DNA of 64,000 nucleotides from Chitinophagaceae bacterium (GCA_947371755.1 CANBQT010000001.1:62001-126000), one strand, 5' to 3'. Positions 1 through 9,624 are shown, counted from the stretch's first letter. Program-made: numbers and translations. Notes: generated from the sequence alone by a model not told the origin.

Positions 1-494
1 ACCAATACCCTTGCATCAGTAGTAGCTACTTTTTCAATGGTTTCTTTGATTTTTCTGATTGCTTCACTATTCCCAATAATCTCCTGCACTTTTGAAACCT
101 TTCTCTTCAAAACTTTGGTCTCTTTAACGAGATTATTTTTATCTAAAGCATTCCTGATAGTAATCAACAATCTATTTAGATCTGGCGGCTTAGAGATATA
201 GTCGTATGCCCCTTTTTTTACAGCATCTACAGCTGTTTCTATATTACCGTGTCCACTGATCATGATAACCGGCACTTCAGAATTTGCTTGAATGATACTA
301 TCTAAAAATTCTAGCCCGTCAAGCTTTGGCATTTTAATGTCGCATAAAACCAAATCAAAGGCATTTGCATTAAACTTCTTCAATCCTTCTTCCCCATCTG
401 CAGCTTCGTCTACTTTAAAACCTTCGTTGGTTAATATATCCTTCAATACATTCCTAATGGAACGTTCGTCATCAATTATAAGAATTTGTGCCAT
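1..494 (-). CDS. Sigma-54-dependent response regulator, N-terminal part (truncated by window edge)
   Basis: The gene starts with ATG at 494 and runs off the left edge, so only about the first 164 codons are visible. They show a receiver domain: acidic pair in IIDDE near residues 8-9, the phospho-acceptor Asp in LVLCDIKMP, and a KP pair in YISKPPDL. A linker follows, then the start of what looks like an AAA+ sigma-54 interaction domain (IIGNSEAIRKIKETIEKVA, then TTDARVL). This is the NtrC/AtoC layout, in which phosphorylation licenses ATP-driven opening of sigma-54 promoters. The DNA-binding end is outside the window, and no partner kinase is adjacent on the visible side. The family is clear; the regulated process is unknown. 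Confidence 0.85.
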   Translation of the reverse strand, partial: MAQILIIDDERSIRNVLKDILTNEGFKVDEAADGEEGLKKFNANAFDLVLCDIKMPKLDGLEFLDSIIQANSEVPVIMISGHGNIETAVDAVKKGAYDYISKPPDLNRLLITIRNALDKNNLVKETKVLKRKVSKVQEIIGNSEAIRKIKETIEKVATTDARVL

Positions 495-534
495 GGTCTT
501 TTTTTAATTCGGTGTTGCTAAGATAATCAATGCC

Positions 535-2595
535 TTATTTATCCAAGTTAAAATGAATTCCAACAAAATAGTTCCTTTTATCAGCAGGATTATAATATCT
601 TTTTCCTGCAGCATTAATGTCGTTTCCCAAACTATAATTTTGGTCCAACATATTATCTATACCTGCAAAAACCTGTGTTTGCCATTTTTTAATTTGAAAG
701 GGATAATCAATTTTTAATTGAAGCAATTGATATGGATTTGCAAAGGCGTCGTTAGCATCTGTTAAAGGAATACGCGACACACAATTCAATGAAGTATGCC
801 ATTGAAGTTTATTCAGAATCTGAAAGTCAACCCCTGTTACAACAATATTTCTCGGCACACCTGTGATCATTTTACCGGCATAGCTGGTATTGCCCTGCTG
901 ATAATCCAGGAAATGATAGGGTTGAAAACTTTGAGACCCCCAAATAGACATATTAGATAGAAATCCACGGTGGTTTTTAACTACAACAGCTTTAACTGCA
1001 AGTTCAATACCTTGCTGTATAGTAGAACCAGCATTAATAAAATATTCCGCACCTGAGATATTGTTTCTTCTGACTATTGCATCTTTGAGTTGAAAATGGT
1101 AGTAGGCAAAATCAAACTGTAAGATGTGATGAAATAAAAATCCTTTTAGTCCAACTTCCAGGTTCCATCCTTTCTCGGGGGCTAACTCGCCATAATAATT
1201 TCCATCGGAAGGACGGACCTCAGCTAAAGAGGCAGGAGAAAAACCATACGCCATCAATGCATAGGCAGCTATATCATAATTAACATCATACAAGACCGAA
1301 ACACGGGGTGCGGGAACCAAATGAGTGGTCTTGTTTTGAACCCGGGATAAAGGGTCTGAAACACGTTGATATTGATACTGTTGTTGATTTAAGCTCATTC
1401 CGGCACTAATGTGCAGCTTATTCCAATAAGTGCGTTGAATTTGAGTATAGATACTCCACTGATTGGCATACACCTGATCGTTGAATTGTAACGTATCAGG
1501 GATCCCTTTTCTATTACCAAAATCAGTTATGATAGAATGATTATAGAGCCATTCAAAACCAGAGACCCATTGTAAATTATTCTTGGGTGAATGAACTATT
1601 AATCTAGACCCAAAACTTGCATTGGTTTCATTGCGAAATTCATAATTAGTAATAAACGGATTTTCGAAATTGGTGTTATTTATGGAGATATAAGAATTCA
1701 AATCAATATTTGATGACAATTTCCATTGATCTTTCAAACCACCAAAAATAGTCTTATTAGAGATAGCCGTTTTCTGCTGAATGGCGCCTGGTAAAGTAGC
1801 TGTTGGCTGCCTGGAAAGACGAGGATTGGAAAGCATTTGAGCCTGTGTAATCCCCCCAGGAGTTTGGTAATACAAATCGGTTAGCCAACCTAAAAAATCA
1901 ATTTGATGACGCGTTAGATTCATAGAAGCCTGGTACATAATATTAAATCTTCGCATTGATGATTGGTCCCGATACCCCTCTGAATACAAATAAGATTGAT
2001 TTAAAAGGCTATTAAAATGTTTATTAGTTTTTTTCAATAAGATCTGTTCTTTTTTCAGACCATAAGAGCCCATTGCTAAGTCGGCCTGAAGCGCAGGCAT
2101 TATTGAATCAGAAAATGGCAATGATGATTTTAGTAATACAACGCCCCCTGTTCCAGCACCATAAATACTTCCTCCTGGTCCTTTAATAATTTCTGCTGCA
2201 TCAATCTGGCTTAGATCCAGTAAATTCAAATAAGTATTTCCAGTAGCATCAGACAATGGAAATTCATTCCAATAAACCTTTGTATTTCTAATTCCGAATG
2301 GAGATCTCAATAAACTTCCTCTGATAGATAAACGATAGCTACCTGGAGATCTTTCTTCCATTCTAACGCCACTGATCTTATTAAAGGCAGGAACAATAGA
2401 GGAAGGAGAATATGCCTGTAGATCAGAATAATTCAAAAGCGCTACTGCAGCCGCCACTTCTTTCCATTTGGAAGACAAACTAAAAGCCTGAACTAATACT
2501 GGTGTTAAACTATCTTGCTGGAAAGTCTTATTTGAGATAGTTTGTGACTTTGCCTCAATAGTTAAAAATAAAAATATAATTAAATAGTACTTCAC
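535..2595 (-). CDS. TonB-dependent outer-membrane receptor
   Basis: 686 residues with a short N-terminal signal peptide (hydrophobic YYLIIFLFLTI), a plug domain at about 45-170 (NKISGVRMEER, the RLSIRG stretch, IKGPGGSIYGAGTGGV) and a long beta-barrel ending in IHFNLDK. It belongs to the family that imports siderophores, heme or other large ligands using TonB energy. There is no carboxypeptidase-regulatory domain before the plug, unlike the other two receptors here. The start codon is GTG, with no upstream ATG before the signal peptide. The last residue is Lys rather than the usual aromatic. It lies 77 bp downstream of pdhB behind a strong hairpin. The ligand cannot be told from sequence; the plug is of the FecA-like general type. 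Confidence 0.85.
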   Translation of the reverse strand: MKYYLIIFLFLTIEAKSQTISNKTFQQDSLTPVLVQAFSLSSKWKEVAAAVALLNYSDLQAYSPSSIVPAFNKISGVRMEERSPGSYRLSIRGSLLRSPFGIRNTKVYWNEFPLSDATGNTYLNLLDLSQIDAAEIIKGPGGSIYGAGTGGVVLLKSSLPFSDSIMPALQADLAMGSYGLKKEQILLKKTNKHFNSLLNQSYLYSEGYRDQSSMRRFNIMYQASMNLTRHQIDFLGWLTDLYYQTPGGITQAQMLSNPRLSRQPTATLPGAIQQKTAISNKTIFGGLKDQWKLSSNIDLNSYISINNTNFENPFITNYEFRNETNASFGSRLIVHSPKNNLQWVSGFEWLYNHSIITDFGNRKGIPDTLQFNDQVYANQWSIYTQIQRTYWNKLHISAGMSLNQQQYQYQRVSDPLSRVQNKTTHLVPAPRVSVLYDVNYDIAAYALMAYGFSPASLAEVRPSDGNYYGELAPEKGWNLEVGLKGFLFHHILQFDFAYYHFQLKDAIVRRNNISGAEYFINAGSTIQQGIELAVKAVVVKNHRGFLSNMSIWGSQSFQPYHFLDYQQGNTSYAGKMITGVPRNIVVTGVDFQILNKLQWHTSLNCVSRIPLTDANDAFANPYQLLQLKIDYPFQIKKWQTQVFAGIDNMLDQNYSLGNDINAAGKRYYNPADKRNYFVGIHFNLDK

Positions 2596-2610
2596 CTTAT
2601 AAAAATAAGA

Positions 2611-2644
2611 ATCCCGAAACTTCTTACATAAGATGTTTCGGGAT
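2611..2644 (-). terminator. Hairpin between pdhB and the downstream TonB receptor
   Basis: An almost perfect inverted repeat (outer arms ATCCCGAAAC and GTTTCGGGAT, inner arms CTTA/TAAG, one mismatch). Read leftward it is followed by TTCTTATTTTTAT. It fits an intrinsic terminator for pdhB. It also lies only about 15 nt before the GTG of the next gene, so it may limit read-through into that receptor gene. Confidence 0.65.
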
Positions 2645-2672
2645 CATGTATTGAATGATAAGAATAATCAAA

Positions 2673-3659
2673 TTATTTCTTTTGAGTAACCACTTCTTTT
2701 ACTAATCTAACAGTTCTTTCAATATCTGGAATGGCTAATGCTGCTAAATTTGGAGCATAGTGCATTGGCGCATCGGCACTGGTTATTCTGCGAATAGGAG
2801 CATCCAAATAATCAAATGCCTCTTTTTGTATGCGGTAAGTAATTTCAGATGAAACTGATGCAAATGGCCACTGTTCTTCGACAATCACTAAGCGATTGGT
2901 TTTCTTAACACTTTCAACTATGGTTTCCCAATCAAGCGGACGAATGGTTCTCAGATCAATTACTTCAGCACTGATACCTTCTTTTTCCAATTCAGCAGCA
3001 GCACCTAATGCCACTTTCATCATTTTATTGTAAGAAACGATTGTTACATCTCTTCCTTGTCTTTTCACATCCGCTTTTCCTAATGGAATATAATATTCTT
3101 CCTCGGGCACATCACATTTATCACCATACATCACTTCACTTTCCATGAACATAACAGGATCTTCTTCATAGCGAATGGCCTGTTTCATTAAACCTTTAGC
3201 ATCATATCCATTTGAAGGAGACACTACTTTCAAGCCTGGAATATTAGCATAATAACTTTCAAATGCGGTACTGTGTTGCGCACCCAATTGACCTGCGCTA
3301 CCGTTTGGTCCTCTAAAAACAATAGGACAACCAATTTGGCCACCACTCATGGCTAACATTTTAGAAGCTGTATTCAGAATCTGGTCCATTGGCAAAACTG
3401 CAAAGTTCCAGGTCATAAATTCAACAATTGGTCTTAATCCATTTTGAGCAGCACCAACTGCTACCGCAGAAAATCCCAATTCAGCAATGGGTGTATCTAT
3501 CACTCTTTTTGCTCCAAATTCTGCCAGCATTCCCTGACTAACTTTATAAGCACCATTATATTCCGCAACCTCTTCACCCATTAAAAAGACCCTTTCGTCT
3601 CTTCTCATCTCTTCCTGCATGGCTTCTCTTAAAGCCTCTCTAAAAGCAATTGAACGCAT
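2673..3659 (-). CDS. pdhB: Pyruvate dehydrogenase E1 component, beta subunit
   Basis: 328 residues, the usual length for the beta chain of a heterotetrameric alpha-keto-acid dehydrogenase E1. The thiamine-diphosphate pyrimidine-binding fold comes first (RSIAFREALREAM, FLMGEEVAEYNGAYKVSQG, RVIDTPIAELGF, IVEFMTWNF), then the transketolase C-terminal domain (DVTIVSYNKMM, VIDLRTIRPLDWETI, IVEEQWPFASV). With the alpha subunit it decarboxylates pyruvate and passes the acetyl group to E2 lipoate, in the cytoplasm. The alpha subunit is not adjacent; split alpha and beta loci are common in this phylum. The sequence resembles pyruvate-type more than branched-chain-type subunits, but the substrate is assigned by similarity. 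ATG start; hairpin terminator downstream. Confidence 0.92.
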   Translation of the reverse strand: MRSIAFREALREAMQEEMRRDERVFLMGEEVAEYNGAYKVSQGMLAEFGAKRVIDTPIAELGFSAVAVGAAQNGLRPIVEFMTWNFAVLPMDQILNTASKMLAMSGGQIGCPIVFRGPNGSAGQLGAQHSTAFESYYANIPGLKVVSPSNGYDAKGLMKQAIRYEEDPVMFMESEVMYGDKCDVPEEEYYIPLGKADVKRQGRDVTIVSYNKMMKVALGAAAELEKEGISAEVIDLRTIRPLDWETIVESVKKTNRLVIVEEQWPFASVSSEITYRIQKEAFDYLDAPIRRITSADAPMHYAPNLAALAIPDIERTVRLVKEVVTQKK

Positions 3660-3737
3660 AAGTAATTTGAATTAAATGAGGAGCAAAAATATAAGATTAT
3701 CAACTATAAAACCAAAAGACTTGGTTCTTTTACCAAC

Positions 3738-3773
3738 AAAAAATCCTCTCCGACCAATCGAAGAGGATTTTTT
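3738..3773 (-). terminator. Intrinsic terminator of the 3793-6729 TonB receptor gene
   Basis: Perfect 12-bp arms AAAAAATCCTCT and AGAGGATTTTTT with a 12-nt loop, just after the receptor's stop codon in its reading direction. The A-tract and T-tract at the stem ends make it a typical bidirectional-looking rho-independent terminator. Confidence 0.85.
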
Positions 3774-3792
3774 GGGGCTAATACCCTATCTA

Positions 3793-6729
3793 TTAAAATA
3801 CGTTCCAACCAAAACTGATATAATATAATCCACCAATTTGTGGATTACCATAACCTGTACGGTAGTACCTATTTAAGATATTGGTACCACCTACTTTGAT
3901 CAATGACTTAGTTTTAGGTAATTTCATGCTAACCATTGCATCCAAAGTTAGATAAGAAGGAACTTCTCCAGAAGCGAATGTGCCATCATAATGGAATTTG
4001 TCCAAATATCTGTATACAATGCTAAAGCCTAACAAATTCTTAGGTCCGAAACCAGAATTGTTAAATGACGCGTTTACTCTGTATTTAGGAGTATTAAAAT
4101 AGGTAACAAATCCAACTGGTGTTTCACCAATCATATCTGAATACACATTTCCAGTAACTGAGAAATTCTTAGGCAATAAGTATTCAATTGAAGCACCCCA
4201 ACCATTCGTTTTTACATCAGTTGTTTGGTTAGTTGAAATACTATAGATATTTCTGGTTAATGAAGGATTCCCTGGAGTAAAATTGGCATTATAACCAATT
4301 AAACCTGCAGGTGAACCATTATTCGATTGAATAACTGTTACACCACCCAAAAAGTCTTTGTATTTAGCCCAATACGCATAAATATCAATTAGGATCCTTT
4401 TAGCAAATAAACCCTTATAACCTACTTCAAATGAAGTACTTGACTCAGGTTTGAATTCTCCATATTCCTGAACTTTTAATAAACCAGGATTAGGCGCACC
4501 TAATGCAGCACTTTGACCAAAAGCAGTTACACTAGCCAATGTATAAGCGGGGTTAGTAGAGAATTTATAGAAATCTCTCAAAGCAGGAAGACCGCCCATT
4601 AAACGTCCTTGTGAGGTGCTTAAGTTGATCCACTGATTTTGAGTTGTTGGGAAACGGTATGCAGACTGATAAGAGAAACGTAAATTATGATCTTTAGTAA
4701 GTTTCACAACTGCAGAAGCTCTTGGTGTAAAATGTCCGGCAAAGTTTACGTTTTTATCATAACGTCCAGAAACAGTTAATTTAAGGAAATCGTTAAATAA
4801 ACGCTGAGATAACTGTGCATATGCACCGGTTTCAGCGATTTTAATGGTTCCAGCTGTATCTGCAAATATGGTACCCTGTGAGTTCAATACATATTGTCTC
4901 CAGCTACCACCCACTAATAAATCAGTTCCAGATTTTGCCAATCCTAAAGCTTCTGTCAAATTATATTGACCTTCCAAAGTATACACCTTGGTTCTATCCA
5001 AGAACAAACCACCACCTTTAGAAATAGGAGTTTGTGCTATAGATTGAAACATTGGGTTATATAATTGGAACCCTGTAGGGCGTCCTACATCTGCTGCGTC
5101 TCTTGCAGCAACATGTGCACCTTGGCTGCTAAGCCCTTTATCAAGAGCGTTTGCATAGGCAATGGCATATGTTGGGTACCAGCTATTACTAGATTTCCAT
5201 GCTTCATTAAATAAGCGAGTGGTGGTAGTGGTAACATATGAATTTCCAGAGTTTTCAGAAGTGGTATAAGCACGTGCATACCAATTCTTTGACTTCAATT
5301 CAAATTTGTATTGCCCCATTTTGAAATCCTTAATGGCATAACGATCAGCACCAGTGTAAACCGTAGAACCAGTTCCCCAGTTCACAGTAAAAGATGATTC
5401 TAATTTGTCTGTTAATTTATAATATAAACCTCCAGACAATTTGAAATTACTAGTGGTTGGATCTATTACATCTTTTTCAGCATAACCAGTTCTGCTCACC
5501 ATTTGATTCCCGAAAAAATTACGAGATGGGTTTGAACCATAAATAATTGGAGCATAGGGAAGCAAAGGTGCAACTGAAGGTCCAAGACCAGTTAAAAAAG
5601 CTGTGTATTGTGTAAGATTAGCACCTGGAACTGCCGCTAGAAATGCATTGGAAGCCCCAATTACTGGAGCAGGTATTTGAGCCAGCACACCATTTACAAC
5701 AGACTTTAAATTAGCGTTTGTTTCATCTCCATAAAAGTTCACACCATCATAATTCGGGTCTATCGCTCTGTAACCAGGAATAGTTTGACCATTGGGATTC
5801 TGAGGTGTTCCAGTTCTATCGTAGTCATCCGCTGAATTAGATAACCAATCTTGTGCTTGGGTATATTGTGCGCCAATTTTATAGGCAAATTTTTCACTTA
5901 CTTTTTTACCCCAACGAACTGTCCAATCATAAAAAGGTGATTGAGGGCGCTGATAATTGTCGACGTTAGTTACCCCTTGTTTGATTTGAAAGCTCAACCC
6001 TTGATATTTGAATGGGTTTTTACTATTGATCAAAAGGGTACCGTTCATTCCTCCAGGGCCATATAAAGCGGAAGATGCACCAGGCAATAGCTCTATATTA
6101 TCCACATCAAGTTCAGTAAGGCCAATAATGTTTCCCACAGAGAAGTTCAATCCTGGGGCTTGGTTATCCATTCCATCCACGATTTGATTCAAACGGGTAT
6201 TACCTGAACTATTAAATCCACGGGTACCAACACTTTTAAAAGTTAAACTGGCAGCAACGATATCAACACCTTTAAGATTGGTGATCATATCATAATAATT
6301 GGCAGCTGGTGTATTCAAAATTGCTTTGGCACCTATTCTTTCAATTGAAACAGGAGATTCCAGAATTCTTTCAGGAACCCTTGAAGCAGCAACAACAACT
6401 TCATCACCCAGTGTGAAAGCAGCATCAAGTTCCACATCAATTACTTGATTGTCTGACTTAATTACTACTTCTTTGTTGGTGTAACCAACTGACGAAATAA
6501 TAACAGTAAATGGCGTTTTTTGAACAGTAGTAAATTTAAAGTTTCCTTTATCATCTGTAAAAGTGCCCGTTGAAGTTCCTTTCACAGTAATTGAAACTGC
6601 AGAAACTGCTTCTTTAGATTTGGCATTTTTAATACTACCGGAAACATTGGTGGATTGCTGAGCAAAGGCGTTGAAAGATAAGCCTATAGCCAACAATACA
6701 AACACACAACTCGTGTAGAATCTTCTCAT
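3793..6729 (-). CDS. TonB-dependent receptor with carboxypeptidase-regulatory-like N-terminal domain
   Basis: 978 residues: signal peptide ending about AFAQ (residues 1-24), a carboxypeptidase-regulatory-like beta-sandwich at about 27-105 (VSGSIKNAKSKEAVSAVSI, GTSTGTFTDDKGNFKF), a plug at about 115-230 (SPVSIERIGAKAI, LLPGASSALYGPGGMNGTL), then a large barrel ending in the aromatic-terminated FGWNVF. It acts as an energised outer-membrane importer. No SusD-like partner is adjacent and the plug lacks clear SusC-type hallmarks, so a glycan role is not supported. Monocistronic with its own terminator; divergent from purC across a 147-bp gap. Substrate unknown. Confidence 0.85.
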   Translation of the reverse strand: MRRFYTSCVFVLLAIGLSFNAFAQQSTNVSGSIKNAKSKEAVSAVSITVKGTSTGTFTDDKGNFKFTTVQKTPFTVIISSVGYTNKEVVIKSDNQVIDVELDAAFTLGDEVVVAASRVPERILESPVSIERIGAKAILNTPAANYYDMITNLKGVDIVAASLTFKSVGTRGFNSSGNTRLNQIVDGMDNQAPGLNFSVGNIIGLTELDVDNIELLPGASSALYGPGGMNGTLLINSKNPFKYQGLSFQIKQGVTNVDNYQRPQSPFYDWTVRWGKKVSEKFAYKIGAQYTQAQDWLSNSADDYDRTGTPQNPNGQTIPGYRAIDPNYDGVNFYGDETNANLKSVVNGVLAQIPAPVIGASNAFLAAVPGANLTQYTAFLTGLGPSVAPLLPYAPIIYGSNPSRNFFGNQMVSRTGYAEKDVIDPTTSNFKLSGGLYYKLTDKLESSFTVNWGTGSTVYTGADRYAIKDFKMGQYKFELKSKNWYARAYTTSENSGNSYVTTTTTRLFNEAWKSSNSWYPTYAIAYANALDKGLSSQGAHVAARDAADVGRPTGFQLYNPMFQSIAQTPISKGGGLFLDRTKVYTLEGQYNLTEALGLAKSGTDLLVGGSWRQYVLNSQGTIFADTAGTIKIAETGAYAQLSQRLFNDFLKLTVSGRYDKNVNFAGHFTPRASAVVKLTKDHNLRFSYQSAYRFPTTQNQWINLSTSQGRLMGGLPALRDFYKFSTNPAYTLASVTAFGQSAALGAPNPGLLKVQEYGEFKPESSTSFEVGYKGLFAKRILIDIYAYWAKYKDFLGGVTVIQSNNGSPAGLIGYNANFTPGNPSLTRNIYSISTNQTTDVKTNGWGASIEYLLPKNFSVTGNVYSDMIGETPVGFVTYFNTPKYRVNASFNNSGFGPKNLLGFSIVYRYLDKFHYDGTFASGEVPSYLTLDAMVSMKLPKTKSLIKVGGTNILNRYYRTGYGNPQIGGLYYISFGWNVF

Positions 6730-6865
6730 AATAGCAAGTTTAATTGGATCGTTTTGTTAAAAGTAGCAATTGTTAGTTTTCTGCAAAAATTTAATTTGTC
6801 CACAAATCAATTCGCCTTGTTGAGAAAAACAGTGTATTCGTAGTAATTTATAAGCCTAGCCTTTC

Positions 6866-6873
6866 TATTTTTG
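6866..6873 (+). promoter_or_regulatory. -7 element (TATTTTTG) of purC
   Basis: Matches the Bacteroidota TAnnTTTG -7 consensus and lies only three bases before the purC ATG at 6877. No convincing -33 TTTG was seen. If used, the transcript would start at or very near the start codon. Confidence 0.45.
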
Positions 6874-6876
6874 TTT

Positions 6877-7809
6877 ATGCATAATTATCAATTCCCGTCA
6901 CAAACAGCCATTTATCATGGCAAAGTAAGAGATGTATTTACAATTCATCAAGATTGGTTAGTCATGCTAGCTAGTGACAGGATTTCTGCATTTGACGTAA
7001 TTCTACCCAGACCTATCCCCTATAAAGGACAAGTTTTGAATCAAATCGCAGCAATTATGCTCGATGCCACTAAAGATATTTGTCCAAATTGGCTGGTAGC
7101 TGTACCCTCTCCCAATGTTTCCATTGGCAAAAAGTGTACCCCATTTAAAATAGAGATGGTTGTAAGAGGTAATTTGGTTGGTCATGCCTGGAGAACTTAT
7201 CAATCTGGTTCCAGAACTCTCTGTGGTGTTTCATTGGCAGAAGGATTAAAAGAAAATGATTTCTTTCCTGAACCTATCATCACTCCTTCTACTAAGGCAG
7301 ATGCAGGACATGACGAAGATATTTCTAAGGAAGAAATACTTGCCCAGGGATTAGCTTCAGCAGCTGATTGGGCAATTTTAGAAAAATATGCACTAGCCCT
7401 TTTTCAAAGAGGAAAAGAAATAGCACTAAAACAAGGATTAATTCTTGCTGATACCAAATACGAATTTGGTAAAATTGGAGACACTATTTATTTAATGGAT
7501 GAAGTTCATACGCCCGATTCATCTAGATATTTTTATTCTGAAGGTTTTGAGGAGCGTCAACTTTCTGGAGAAAAACAAAAACAATTAAGCAAGGAATTTG
7601 TAAGGGAATGGTTAATTGCCAACAATTTTATGGGAAAAGAAGGTCAGACTGTTCCAGAAATGACTGATGCATGGATTGACACAATTAGCAAAAGATATAT
7701 TGAGTTATTTGAAAAAGTAAGTGGCAAACCATTTATTCCGGAAAATTTTTCAGAAGTTGAAGTGGAAAATGCCGTGATTGAAAGTTTAAAGAAATTGCAG
7801 GTTATTTAA
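6877..7809 (+). CDS. purC: Phosphoribosylaminoimidazole-succinocarboxamide (SAICAR) synthase
   Basis: 310 residues from the ATG at 6877; a TTG six bases earlier is also in frame but gives only two extra residues. It joins aspartate to CAIR using ATP in purine synthesis. Typical motifs are the N-terminal GKVRDVF (ATP site), [23 protein letters not shown] (R/G/S substrate region), and LADTKYEFG with [12 protein letters not shown] near the middle. Length and motifs match the longer yeast-like/Bacteroidota class. It is a single gene divergent from the TonB receptor, and its stop codon overlaps that of the convergent heme ATPase gene (TTAA at 7806-7809). Confident assignment. Confidence 0.95.
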   Translation: MHNYQFPSQTAIYHGKVRDVFTIHQDWLVMLASDRISAFDVILPRPIPYKGQVLNQIAAIMLDATKDICPNWLVAVPSPNVSIGKKCTPFKIEMVVRGNLVGHAWRTYQSGSRTLCGVSLAEGLKENDFFPEPIITPSTKADAGHDEDISKEEILAQGLASAADWAILEKYALALFQRGKEIALKQGLILADTKYEFGKIGDTIYLMDEVHTPDSSRYFYSEGFEERQLSGEKQKQLSKEFVREWLIANNFMGKEGQTVPEMTDAWIDTISKRYIELFEKVSGKPFIPENFSEVEVENAVIESLKKLQVI

Positions 7810-8579
7810 AAACAAACCCATTGACGGTTCTCATTTGGTACCTGAATTAGTGTAGCTTCTACACCAAAAACATGCTGAATGATTGAGAGATTGAGTGCAT
7901 CAGATTTATGATGCTGATGCACAATCTGTCCATCTTTCATAAAAAGAATTTTGTCTGCGAATTTCAACGCAAGGTTGATGTCGTGCAATACTGCAACTAC
8001 TGCTGTATAGGAATTAACCATACTTTTTGCAATTTCTAATAATAGGTATTGATACTTGATATCTAAGTGTGATACAGGTTCATCTAATAACAAAAACTTA
8101 TTCATTTGATCTGTTCCTGTTATTTGTGCTAGTACTCTGCACATTTGCACTTTCTGCGCTTCACCACCGGAAAGCGTATGATATTTCCTTTCTGCCAAAT
8201 CAGTAATACCCAAATCTTTCATGAGAGTACTTACAATACTTTCATCTCTTTGGCTAGGATTGGTTTTGAAATATGGATATCTGCCCATTAAAACTATTTC
8301 TTTCACGGTAAGTGGAAAAGCAATTTCATAATGTTGTGAAAGAACAGCTCTTTTCAGTGCTAGTTCAGTGGATTGATATTTTTTAATAGATTTATTGTCT
8401 ATAAATATTTCTCCACTTGATGCTTTAAGTAATCCTGACATTAATTTTAATAAAGTAGATTTTCCTGCACCATTTGAACCCATCACTACAACTAACTCAT
8501 TGGGAGCTAAGGAACAGCTAATCTCTTTCACCAGAAACTTTTCATGTATTTGATAAGAGCAATTAAAAAGATCAATCAT
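7806..8579 (-). CDS. hmuV: Heme/iron-complex ABC transporter ATP-binding protein (HmuV-like)
   Basis: 257 residues from the ATG at 8579. Walker [10 protein letters not shown] at about 34-42, Q-loop region [13 protein letters not shown], signature LSGGEAQK, Walker B FLLLDEP followed by SHLD, and an H-loop in [10 protein letters not shown]. It hydrolyses ATP to drive the FecCD-type permease encoded just upstream. A longer frame extends seven codons, but the ATG at 8579 is preceded by a strong AGGAGG six bases away and forms an 8-nt overlap with the permease stop. Heme specificity is inferred from the HmuT-like binding protein in the same operon; vitamin B12 or siderophore is the alternative. 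Confidence 0.88.
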   Translation of the reverse strand: MIDLFNCSYQIHEKFLVKEISCSLAPNELVVVMGSNGAGKSTLLKLMSGLLKASSGEIFIDNKSIKKYQSTELALKRAVLSQHYEIAFPLTVKEIVLMGRYPYFKTNPSQRDESIVSTLMKDLGITDLAERKYHTLSGGEAQKVQMCRVLAQITGTDQMNKFLLLDEPVSHLDIKYQYLLLEIAKSMVNSYTAVVAVLHDINLALKFADKILFMKDGQIVHQHHKSDALNLSIIQHVFGVEATLIQVPNENRQWVCF

Positions 8580-9624
8580 GCTCACCTCCTCTTTTATCAA
8601 TGAAATTATGCTGCTTTAATAAAAGAATATAAACAGGTGCCCCTACTAAAGAAGTAATAATTCCAATTGGAATTTCTGCGGGAGCCAATAATAATCTTGC
8701 GCCCATATCAGCAATCAATAATAATATTGCCCCTCCAAAAATCGATGCAGGTATCAATTTACGATGATCACTTCCCACTAATAATCGCATAACATGTGGT
8801 ACAATTAAACCCATAAAAGCTATCACACCAACGAATGAAGTAGCAATTGCTACCATAGCAGTATTAATGACTAATATTTTCCTTTTGAGTCTTTTAGTAT
8901 CAATTCCTAAGTAGCTTGCTTCCTCCTCTCCTAAAATAAATGCATTTAATTTTTTCGCATCAGCAATTGCGATTGTGATTACAACCAAAGCAACTAAAAA
9001 AACTATTTCAACTTGAAACCAGCTTGCCCCAGAAAAAGTGCCTAAATTCCAAAAACTAATACTCCTTGCCTGGGGGTCTCTAGCCAAATATGTCATAAAA
9101 CCAGTGCCACTCAAGGCTACTGCGTTTATGGCTACCCCAACTAATAATAAAGATGTTAAAGAAACCCTTGAGTTGCTTTTAGACAATTGGTACACGATAA
9201 AAGTAGATAACAATGCACCTGCAAATGCAAATATTGGGACTAAAAAAGGACCGATAATTGATTGAATTTCCGTAGCAAACCAAGATGCAAAAACAAAAAC
9301 AAATGAAGCCCCTAACGCCGCTCCAGCACTTGTGCCAACTAATCCAGGCTCTACAATTGGGTTCCGAAAAAGTCCTTGCATCAAAACACCAGACACCGCA
9401 AGAATGGCTCCAGTGATGCAGCATAATAAAACCCTAGGTAATCTGATTTGCAAAAAAACAGATTCATATATGGAACCGGGTTCTTTACCCTTACTCCAAT
9501 GTAACAAAGCCAACTCCATATCATTTAAAGAAATGCCTACAGCCCCCCAAGCGATGGATGCTAGTAATACAATTACTAGCAACACCATCAAAAAGGGAAA
9601 AAGGTATTTATTTCTTGACAGCAT
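8572..9624 (-). CDS. hmuU: FecCD-family ABC permease for heme/iron complex (HmuU-like)
   Basis: 350 residues, about ten hydrophobic segments, as in BtuC/FhuB/HmuU. Diagnostic stretches are RLPRVLLCCITGAILAVSG near residue 50, MQGLFRNPIVEPGLVGTSAGA, the coupling-region LGEEEASYLGID, and FVGVIAFMGLIVPHVMR then DMGARLLLAPAEIPIGI near the C-terminus. It forms the inner-membrane homodimer channel for the substrate delivered by the lipoprotein encoded upstream. Its start overlaps the binding-protein stop by 17 bp and its stop overlaps the ATPase start, so the three genes are translationally coupled. Assignment to the family is firm; the heme label comes from context. Confidence 0.9.
   Translation of the reverse strand: MLSRNKYLFPFLMVLLVIVLLASIAWGAVGISLNDMELALLHWSKGKEPGSIYESVFLQIRLPRVLLCCITGAILAVSGVLMQGLFRNPIVEPGLVGTSAGAALGASFVFVFASWFATEIQSIIGPFLVPIFAFAGALLSTFIVYQLSKSNSRVSLTSLLLVGVAINAVALSGTGFMTYLARDPQARSISFWNLGTFSGASWFQVEIVFLVALVVITIAIADAKKLNAFILGEEEASYLGIDTKRLKRKILVINTAMVAIATSFVGVIAFMGLIVPHVMRLLVGSDHRKLIPASIFGGAILLLIADMGARLLLAPAEIPIGIITSLVGAPVYILLLKQHNFIDKRGGEHD
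8581..8590 (-). promoter_or_regulatory. Strong Shine-Dalgarno sequence for hmuV
   Basis: On the minus strand the bases read AGGAGGTGAG and then C-ATG. This textbook ribosome-binding site lies inside the last codons of the permease gene. Such sites are rare in this phylum, so it decides the start codon and suggests re-initiation after the permease. Confidence 0.7.

Noticed and set aside
2596..2672. Possible cobalamin riboswitch before the first TonB receptor
   Set aside because: The gap is too short and contains only a simple hairpin; no B12-box-like sequence was seen.
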